A stretch of DNA of 11,970 bases from NCBI GenBank assembly GCA_022616575.1, contig JAKEEN010000101.1:1-11970 (forward strand), read 5' to 3'. Of this stretch, positions 7,052 through 11,970 are shown piece by piece. Numbering within the stretch: the first letter of the stretch is position 1; every line of letters begins with the position of its first letter. The position numbers and the translations under genes were made by a program. The stretch comes from Flammeovirgaceae bacterium (GTDB lineage Bacteria; Bacteroidota; Bacteroidia; Cytophagales; Cyclobacteriaceae). The notes beneath the pieces were generated by a model that searched no databases, had not been told where the DNA came from, and was given only the letters and a program-made list of their open reading frames with translations.

Positions 7052-7912
7052 ATGAAGATTTCCGAAACTGATTTGATTTTAAATGAAGATGGTAGTGTCT
7101 ACCATCTCAATCTTCTGCCTAAGCATATTCATGAAACTGTTATAGCTGTTGGCGATCCCAACCGGGTTAACCAGGTAAGCCAGCATTTTGATGATATAGA
7201 ATTTGAAATGAATAAGCGCGAGTTCATTACCAACGTAGGCACCTATAAAGGCAAGAAGATTACAGTTATCAGCACGGGAATTGGCACTGATAATGTTGAA
7301 ATATTTTTTACCGAAATAGATGCGCTGGTCAACATTGACTTAAAGACACGCGAACCTAAGTCTCGGAAGAAGAAACTGAAGATTATTCGCATTGGAACTT
7401 CAGGGGCCTTACAGGAAGATATTCCGGTGGGTTCGTCTTTAATTTCGGATTATGCCGTGGGTTTTGATAACCTTTCGCTTTTCTACCGGAATAATTTCTC
7501 GGATGAAGAAATTGCCTTAGCGAATGATATTCAAAAACAAATTGAACTTCCTTTTGCACCCTATGTGGTAAGGGGTTCGTCTTTGCTACGCGAAAAATTA
7601 AGTGAAGGGATGCTCATCGGCAATACGGTAACAGCACCTGGATTTTATGCCCCTCAGGGTAGAGCCGTGCGTGCCGATGTTACTATGCCCAAGCTTTTAG
7701 AGAATCTGAATTACTATCACAATAAGAAGAGTGATTTCTGGCTCACGAATTGTGAAATGGAAACTGCCGGATATTATCTCATGGCCCGCCTTCTTGGGCA
7801 TGAAGCAATTAGTATTAATGCCATTCTTGCTAACCGGATTAAGAACAAATTCGCAAAAAATCCGAATAAAGTGGTGGATGAACTGATTGTGAAAGTTCTG
7901 GACAAGTTATAA
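7052..7912 (+). CDS. Nucleoside phosphorylase, uridine phosphorylase-like
   Basis: This 286-residue cytosolic enzyme of the PNP/UDP phosphorylase family cleaves a nucleoside with phosphate to give a free base and (deoxy)ribose 1-phosphate in salvage. Phosphate-site signatures are VGDPNRV (33-39, with R38), STGIGTDN (74-81) and RIGTSGAL (113-120). The ribose-binding EME is at 235-237, followed by TAGYYLMARLLGH. A Q-x-R at 202-204 (YAPQGR) matches the uracil-binding Gln/Arg pair of E. coli uridine phosphorylase, so a pyrimidine nucleoside, probably uridine, is the likely substrate. A basic insert (about 98-110, REPKSRKKKLK) separates two strands. It is somewhat longer than the 253-residue E. 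coli enzyme. The ATG at 7052 is the first after the preceding inverted repeat. It converges on the small minus-strand gene. Confidence 0.92.
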   Translation: MKISETDLILNEDGSVYHLNLLPKHIHETVIAVGDPNRVNQVSQHFDDIEFEMNKREFITNVGTYKGKKITVISTGIGTDNVEIFFTEIDALVNIDLKTREPKSRKKKLKIIRIGTSGALQEDIPVGSSLISDYAVGFDNLSLFYRNNFSDEEIALANDIQKQIELPFAPYVVRGSSLLREKLSEGMLIGNTVTAPGFYAPQGRAVRADVTMPKLLENLNYYHNKKSDFWLTNCEMETAGYYLMARLLGHEAISINAILANRIKNKFAKNPNKVVDELIVKVLDKL

Positions 7913-7920
7913 AATCTCGC

Positions 7921-7973
7921 TTTCAGGGTTCAGATTTTTGTATTAGAAACCTGAAATACCTGAAATCTGAAAT
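7921..7973. terminator. Inverted repeat between convergent genes (word CTGAAAT), possible bidirectional terminator
   Basis: TTCAGATTT (7929-7937) pairs exactly with AAATCTGAA (7963-7971). In addition, TTTCAGG (7921-7927) can pair with either of two CCTGAAA copies (7950-7956 or 7959-7965), so alternative folds compete. The right side is a tandem of the word CTGAAAT (7951-7957, 7960-7966, 7967-7973). Its position between two converging stop codons (7912 and 7979) fits a terminator acting in both directions, but the stem is AT-rich with no classic U-run, so the function is an inference. Confidence 0.5.
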
Positions 7974-7978
7974 TTAGG

Positions 7979-8230
7979 TTAAGCAACTGTCATGCTGTCC
8001 ATCTTCACAATATGGCGACTTGCACTAAACGGATCGTCATTATAAAACCCTGAAAGAATCCGATGGGCAATTTGCTCCATCACTAACTCCTGGTCAGTCT
8101 TGCCTTCCTTGCCCCTCCAAAACACCCGGGCAGGGTGCTTCTTCATGTCATTTACATAATTGAGTGCATGGCTATACTGTTCATCCGTAAAAGTGATGGT
8201 AAAGCAGGTTTTTACTTTTTGAGTTTCCAT
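7979..8230 (-). CDS. Small protein of unknown function
   Basis: This is an 83-residue soluble protein that I do not recognise. The chain opens with a probable beta strand (KVKTCFTITFTDEQ), then a helix (YSHALNYVNDMKKHPARVFW), a Lys/Gly turn (RGKEGKTDQ), a second helix (ELVMEQIAHRILSGFYN) and a short polar tail. It has no signal peptide and no membrane segment. An upstream in-frame ATG at 8270-8272 would add 14 residues (MISQAAIRQLNPIA). I prefer the ATG at 8228-8230 because the added part looks unlike the start of a folded domain, but neither start has a distinctive upstream signal. It is the only minus-strand gene in the window, convergent with the phosphorylase and divergent from the M16 peptidase. 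Its composition is coding-like and similar to its neighbours, so I believe it is a real gene. Confidence 0.6.
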   Translation of the reverse strand: METQKVKTCFTITFTDEQYSHALNYVNDMKKHPARVFWRGKEGKTDQELVMEQIAHRILSGFYNDDPFSASRHIVKMDSMTVA

Positions 8231-8366
8231 AGCTATTGGGTTTAGCTGCCTGATCGCTGCTTGCGATATCATAAAAGCGGTCTGGCGGCTGACTTAGTTT
8301 GCTAACAATCTATATGCCAGCAAAGGCTAATAAATTTTGTAAAAAATCGCGATCTATGCCATCTAA

Positions 8367-8384
8367 TTGACCGGAAGCGGTCAA
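8367..8384. promoter_or_regulatory. Perfect inverted repeat in divergent promoter region
   Basis: TTGACCG-GAAG-CGGTCAA is a perfect 7-base inverted repeat with a 4-base spacer. It lies in the 208-base gap between two divergently oriented genes, 36 bases upstream of the -7 box of the M16 gene. It is more GC-rich than its surroundings and has no T-run on either side, so it looks more like an operator for a dimeric regulator than a terminator. The rest of the 8231-8438 gap shows only AT-rich sequence and the -7 box. Confidence 0.4.
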
Positions 8385-8420
8385 AAATGTTCGTCACCGG
8401 GACAGAACCCAATTATCTGA

Positions 8421-8428
8421 TACCTTTG
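8421..8428 (+). promoter_or_regulatory. Bacteroidota -7 promoter element for the M16 operon
   Basis: TACCTTTG matches TAnnTTTG exactly and ends 10 bases before the ATG at 8439, implying a very short leader. No good TTTG is found at the usual -33 distance, so an activator may be needed. The inverted repeat at 8367-8384 lies just upstream. Confidence 0.5.
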
Positions 8429-8438
8429 TTTTATAGGC

Positions 8439-9692
8439 ATGAGAGACACTACTTTATTTACGCTTGCAAACGGTATCCGGGTGATTTATCAAAATATACC
8501 CAACACTAAAATTGTTCACTGTGGAGTCTTCCTCGACATAGGCAGTCGCGATGAAAGTTATCATAACCAGGGTATCGCGCATTTCTGGGAACATATGGCG
8601 TTTAAAGGAACCCGAAAAAGAACGTCCCTTCAGATTATTAACAGTCTTGAATCGGTCGGTGGTGAACTCAATGCGTATACCGATAAAGAGAAAATTGTTT
8701 TCTACGCCTCCTTGCGCGACAGTTATTTTGATCTGGCTACCGATGTACTTACAGACATTGCTTTTCACTCAAGTTTTCCGGCAAAAGAATTAGAAAAAGA
8801 ACGTGGTGTAATCCTGGAAGAGATGGCCATGTACCTGGACGATCCGGATGATTCATTGCAAGATGAATTTGAGACCGTGATCTATGGGGAGCATCCGATG
8901 GGGATGAATATTCTCGGAAGAAAAGACACTGTTAAGAAATTCAGAAAAAAGGATTTTGTTTCATTTTGCAATCAACATCTGGATACGAACAAGATTGTAT
9001 TCAGTGTTGTTGGCAATATTCCGTTAATGGAAGTGGAAGCAATTGCAAAAAAGTATCTGGAGCCCCTTAAAAAACAAAAGCGTCTCGCACTGAGAAAAAG
9101 AATAACCCCCTATAAGGCCAAACAAGTCGAATTGAAGAGGCCTGTCAAGCAGGCCAAATGCGCTATCGGCCGGCAATCTTACTCCATATATAATAAGGAC
9201 AATCGCTATCCTTTTTTTATGCTGGTGAATATTCTCGGGGGCCCCGGAATGAATTCACGGCTGAATCTTGCTTTGCGCGAAAAATACGGATTTGTCTACT
9301 CCGTGGATGCTCATTTTGCTCCGTATTCAGACACGGGAATGTTTGCCGTTTTTTTTGGAACAGAACCCAGGCAACTGAACAAATGTGTTCAGTTAGTGCA
9401 GCAGGAGATGAATAAGTTTTGCGATAAAAAATTAAGCAGCAAACAATTGCTTGCAGCTAAGGAACAACTCAAAGGGCAGCTCGCTATGGCTGAAGAAAAT
9501 AATTTGAGCCTGATGCTCATGGCCGGTCGTGTCGTTCTTGATTTGAAACAAGTGCCTACTATTGAGGAAATCTTTAAACGTATTGATGATGTGAGCGCCA
9601 ACGATATTTTACGCGTGGCCCAGGATATGTTTAAGGAGAATGAATTGAGTTATTTGCAAATGATTCCGGAAAATGGATATAACAAACCCTGA
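8439..9692 (+). CDS. M16 family zinc metallopeptidase (insulinase-like)
   Basis: This 417-residue peptidase is of the short M16B type, which works as a dimeric clamshell around unfolded peptides. The inverted zinc motif HFWEH is at 48-52 (H48, E51 and H52), and the third ligand is E128 in VILEEMAMYLDD, at the usual spacing of about 75 residues. GGELNAYTDKEKIVFYA (74-90) is the family's substrate-binding strand. The second half has the LREKYGFVYSVDAHF segment with the Arg/Tyr pair seen in active single-chain M16B proteins. No signal peptide is visible, so a cytoplasmic location is likely. The ATG follows a consensus -7 box by 10 bases. Its last 20 bases overlap the start of the methyltransferase gene, suggesting coupled translation. 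The physiological substrate cannot be told from sequence. Confidence 0.95.
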   Translation: MRDTTLFTLANGIRVIYQNIPNTKIVHCGVFLDIGSRDESYHNQGIAHFWEHMAFKGTRKRTSLQIINSLESVGGELNAYTDKEKIVFYASLRDSYFDLATDVLTDIAFHSSFPAKELEKERGVILEEMAMYLDDPDDSLQDEFETVIYGEHPMGMNILGRKDTVKKFRKKDFVSFCNQHLDTNKIVFSVVGNIPLMEVEAIAKKYLEPLKKQKRLALRKRITPYKAKQVELKRPVKQAKCAIGRQSYSIYNKDNRYPFFMLVNILGGPGMNSRLNLALREKYGFVYSVDAHFAPYSDTGMFAVFFGTEPRQLNKCVQLVQQEMNKFCDKKLSSKQLLAAKEQLKGQLAMAEENNLSLMLMAGRVVLDLKQVPTIEEIFKRIDDVSANDILRVAQDMFKENELSYLQMIPENGYNKP

Positions 9693-10314
9693 GATACAAC
9701 TTTATTCAGAACAGTACACGTCAAAAGAAAGCGAATTGTTAAAACAGATCAACCGCGACACACACGCGCATGTATTAATGCCCCGCATGTTGTCAGGTCA
9801 TTTACAAGGCCGATTGCTTTCAATGTTGAGTTGCATGGCCAAACCAAAGCAGATCTTAGAGATTGGAACATACACGGGTTACTCAGCCATTTGTCTTGCC
9901 GAGGGACTCACTCCGGATGGTAAACTCATTACTATCGATATTAATGACGAATTGGAAGAACGAGTTCGGAAGTATTTTGAAGCATCAGGCAAAACCAACC
10001 AGATCGATTATTTAATTGGCGATGCTGCCAAAATCATCCCGGCATTGCCCGGTCTATTCGATCTTGTATTCATAGATGCCGACAAAGAAAATTACCCGAC
10101 CTATTACGACTTAATTTTCAATCGTGTACCTTTGCAGGGTATTATCATAGCCGATAATGTGTTATGGAGTGGTAAGGTGTTGCAAGAGAAACCTGACAAA
10201 GACACGCTGGCTATTATCGAGTTCAATAAAAAAGTCGCGAGTGACAATCGGGTGGAGCAGGTTCTTCTGCCAGTACGCGATGGGCTGATGGTGATACGCA
10301 AGATCAGGGAATAG
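9673..10314 (+). CDS. SAM-dependent O-methyltransferase, family 3 (COMT-like)
   Basis: This 213-residue cation-dependent O-methyltransferase resembles catechol and caffeoyl-CoA O-methyltransferases. SAM-binding motif I is ILEIGTYTGYSAICLA (61-76). The acidic ribose-binding end of strand 2 is LITIDIND (85-92). GDAAKIIPAL (116-125) follows. The metal ligands are D135 in FIDADKENY (133-141) and D161-N162 in IIIADNVLWSG (157-167). The chain ends in a typical DGLMVIRK strand. Length and N-terminus (helical, with the conserved MPRMLSG-like stretch) match the family, supporting the ATG at 9673 even though it lies inside the end of the M16 gene. The acceptor is unknown: a catechol-type or other vicinal-hydroxyl compound is usual. 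It is probably transcribed with its neighbours on both sides; the next gene starts 20 bases later. Confidence 0.95.
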   Translation: MDITNPEIQLYSEQYTSKESELLKQINRDTHAHVLMPRMLSGHLQGRLLSMLSCMAKPKQILEIGTYTGYSAICLAEGLTPDGKLITIDINDELEERVRKYFEASGKTNQIDYLIGDAAKIIPALPGLFDLVFIDADKENYPTYYDLIFNRVPLQGIIIADNVLWSGKVLQEKPDKDTLAIIEFNKKVASDNRVEQVLLPVRDGLMVIRKIRE

Positions 10315-10334
10315 GCAACATTTTTTAAACTTAT

Positions 10335-11970
10335 ATGCGTTATTTTTTTGCCTTCGTTATCATTTTATTTTCAATCCGGCTTTTAGCTCAAGCGCCCGAG
10401 GTGCCGCATAAAATGCAGTTTGCAGGCCTGACCCTCACCATTCGCGATGATGCGCGTAGGGAAATTCAAAAAGATGTAGATGCGCTTACACAATCTTCGA
10501 AGTACTATACTATAAAGGTGGAGCGGGCCCGAACCTACTTCCCTGTTATTGAAAAGATTTTTGAAGAAGAGCGCGTACCCGAAGATTTTAAATTTCTTGT
10601 CTTACAGGAAAGTTCATTAGTGCCTGATGCAGTTTCGGTTTCAAATGCAGTAGGGTATTGGCAGTTCAAAGATTTTACAGCCATTGAAATGGGCTTGCGG
10701 GTCGATAAACAAATTGATGAGCGAATGAACATTGTTTCATCAACAAGAGCGGCAGCCCAATACATTAAAAAGAATAATTACTATTTCAATAATTGGCTCT
10801 ATGCTTTGCAAGCTTACCAGATGGGGGCCGGTGGTGTGATTAAGGCAGTAAAGGATTATGAACCTGGAACCAAACACATGGAAGTAACAAGCGCCACGTA
10901 TTGGTACGTAAAGAAATTTCTGGCGCATAAAGTAGCATTTGAAAAATCGGTCGAAGAACGAGGAGCAACGCAGTTGGTATTGTTTCAGACATCGCGCAAA
11001 AGTGATCTAAATGCTTTTGCCAACGGAATGGCTATTGAGCCGGAGAATTTATTATCATATAATAAGTGGGCAAGAACCGGTGAAGTTCCCGATGACAAGT
11101 CATATACCATTGCAATCCCTGTTGAGGATACTCAAAAGAAGGAACATGTGCTGGCCTCAGCAAACCGTATAGCGGGTAGCGAAATGAGAGTTACACCAAG
11201 GGTATCACTTGCTAAATCATACATCAGGTTTGTGAATGGCCTCCCTGCCATTCAAGCCATAGAGGGCGAGAGCTCTTCAACACTGGCGAAACGTGCCGAT
11301 ACAGACCTTTCTTCATTTCTAAAATACAATGATATTTCAATAAGCGACCGATTGATGGCAGGTGAATTCTATTACTTAAAAAGGAAACATAAGAAAGCAA
11401 CCACGCTAACGCATAAGTCGGGTGAAAAGGAATCGCTATGGGCCATCAGTCAGAAATACGGTATAAGACTCTCAAAGCTTCAAAAATATAATCCCGGGTT
11501 GCAAATAAAAGTAGGTACACTTGTTTGGCTGACCCCCAAAAATTCCAAACCTGAAAAAAATATTTCTGAGCAGCCCGTAATTCTGGACACTGAAAAATCA
11601 TTTGCATGGTCTGTAACTCCTGTTGTGGAATCGAATCCGACAGAAAAAGAGAATCAGGAGGTGGCCAAGTCTTCGAATGATAAGATCGGAGATGTTGCTC
11701 CCCAGGAAGTTTCAATCACGGCTACGGTACGGTCAGGCACTCATGAAGTGAAGACAGGAGAAACTTTCTATTCAATCGCGAAATTGTATAAGCTGGAAGT
11801 GATGAATTTAGTGAACCTCAATAAGCTAAATCTGAAAGACCCCTTAAAACCCGGGCAGATACTTCAAATTACAGATAATCAAGAGGTTGTGGACAGTAAA
11901 CTGGTCTATCATAAAGTGAAACCATCAGAAACCCTCCATTCCATTGCCCGCGAATATGAAGTAACTATCA
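10335..11970 (+). CDS. LysM-repeat lytic transglycosylase, MltD-like (3' end outside window)
   Basis: An open frame from ATG 10335 runs without a stop to the window edge (545 codons). Residues 1-18 form a signal peptide (MRYFFAFVIILFSIRLLA, cleavage near AQA). The Slt/MltD-type catalytic domain spans about 62-200. The catalytic Glu is E92 in FLVLQESSLVPDAVS, followed by AVGYWQFKDFTA (105-116), DERMNIVSSTRAAAQYI and LQAYQMGAGGV (158-168). LysM-like repeats follow at about 303-349 (weak), 355-399, 468-513 and from 523 onward (cut off), binding peptidoglycan. A low-complexity linker separates the second and third. Such enzymes cleave glycan strands with 1,6-anhydro-muropeptide formation in the periplasm. 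The motif usually written AYN reads AYQ here (Q162). Twenty bases separate it from the methyltransferase, so it probably belongs to the same operon. Confidence 0.93.
   Translation, partial: MRYFFAFVIILFSIRLLAQAPEVPHKMQFAGLTLTIRDDARREIQKDVDALTQSSKYYTIKVERARTYFPVIEKIFEEERVPEDFKFLVLQESSLVPDAVSVSNAVGYWQFKDFTAIEMGLRVDKQIDERMNIVSSTRAAAQYIKKNNYYFNNWLYALQAYQMGAGGVIKAVKDYEPGTKHMEVTSATYWYVKKFLAHKVAFEKSVEERGATQLVLFQTSRKSDLNAFANGMAIEPENLLSYNKWARTGEVPDDKSYTIAIPVEDTQKKEHVLASANRIAGSEMRVTPRVSLAKSYIRFVNGLPAIQAIEGESSSTLAKRADTDLSSFLKYNDISISDRLMAGEFYYLKRKHKKATTLTHKSGEKESLWAISQKYGIRLSKLQKYNPGLQIKVGTLVWLTPKNSKPEKNISEQPVILDTEKSFAWSVTPVVESNPTEKENQEVAKSSNDKIGDVAPQEVSITATVRSGTHEVKTGETFYSIAKLYKLEVMNLVNLNKLNLKDPLKPGQILQITDNQEVVDSKLVYHKVKPSETLHSIAREYEVTI

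Noticed and set aside
8231..8272. Longer start of the small minus-strand gene at 8272
   Set aside because: It is possible, but the added 14 residues do not look like part of the domain, and no promoter or initiation signal favours it; kept only as an alternative.
8321..8329. -7 box on the minus strand for the small gene (reads TAGCCTTTG)
   Set aside because: The spacing inside the box is one base too long for TAnnTTTG, and no -33 partner is clear.
8367..8384. TTGACCG/CGGTCAA hairpin as a Rho-independent terminator
   Set aside because: No T-run follows on either strand, and it lies between diverging genes, not at a gene end.
11446..11715. Minus-strand 89-codon open frame
   Set aside because: It lies inside the intact LysM transglycosylase frame and has no recognisable features.
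8439..11970. M16 peptidase, methyltransferase and LysM protein as a RiPP or defence system
   Set aside because: No precursor peptide, exporter or cognate effector is present; each gene matches a common standalone housekeeping family, so a shared operon is the simpler reading.

Overview
The window looks like ordinary chromosomal DNA from a member of the Bacteroidota, most likely a Cytophagales-type bacterium. Three things point there. Gene starts lack Shine-Dalgarno sequences. Two starts have a Bacteroidota-type -7 element matching TAnnTTTG close upstream (2024-2031 and 8421-8428). The gene content also fits: ftsK-lolA adjacency, the long PyrF subtype, DUF2851, and a LysM-bearing lytic transglycosylase of the kind common in that phylum. 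I see no mobile element, phage gene, CRISPR array, tRNA or rRNA, and no gene-free stretch longer than about 210 bases.

Layout. Positions 1-3597 hold the 3' part of ftsK (DNA translocase), lolA (periplasmic lipoprotein carrier) and pyrF (OMP decarboxylase). Positions 3665-6225 hold a DUF2851 protein overlapping by 4 bases a polytopic membrane protein that resembles GT-C-type glycosyltransferases or polysaccharide enzymes. A NeuD/PglD-like left-handed beta-helix protein (6335-6973) follows, then a uridine-phosphorylase-like nucleoside phosphorylase (7052-7912). A small unrecognised gene (7979-8230) runs on the minus strand, convergent with the phosphorylase and divergent from what follows. From 8439 to the window end comes a tight run of an M16 zinc peptidase, a COMT-like O-methyltransferase (overlapping it by 20 bases) and a secreted lytic transglycosylase with LysM repeats that leaves the window.

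How they work together. Most genes are housekeeping or envelope genes: chromosome segregation, lipoprotein sorting, pyrimidine synthesis and salvage (pyrF and the phosphorylase), and peptidoglycan remodelling. The DUF2851/membrane protein pair is probably translationally coupled. The M16/methyltransferase/transglycosylase run probably forms one operon driven from the 8421 promoter.

The most unusual signal is between genes. All four mid-sized gaps (66-80 bases: 2696-2775, 3598-3664, 6974-7051, 7913-7978) are largely filled by an inverted repeat whose arms or loop consist of a short word repeated in tandem. The word differs in each gap, but the architecture is shared. Second to this is a NeuD-like protein that appears to lack the histidines expected at its active site. 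I found no convincing novel multi-gene system.
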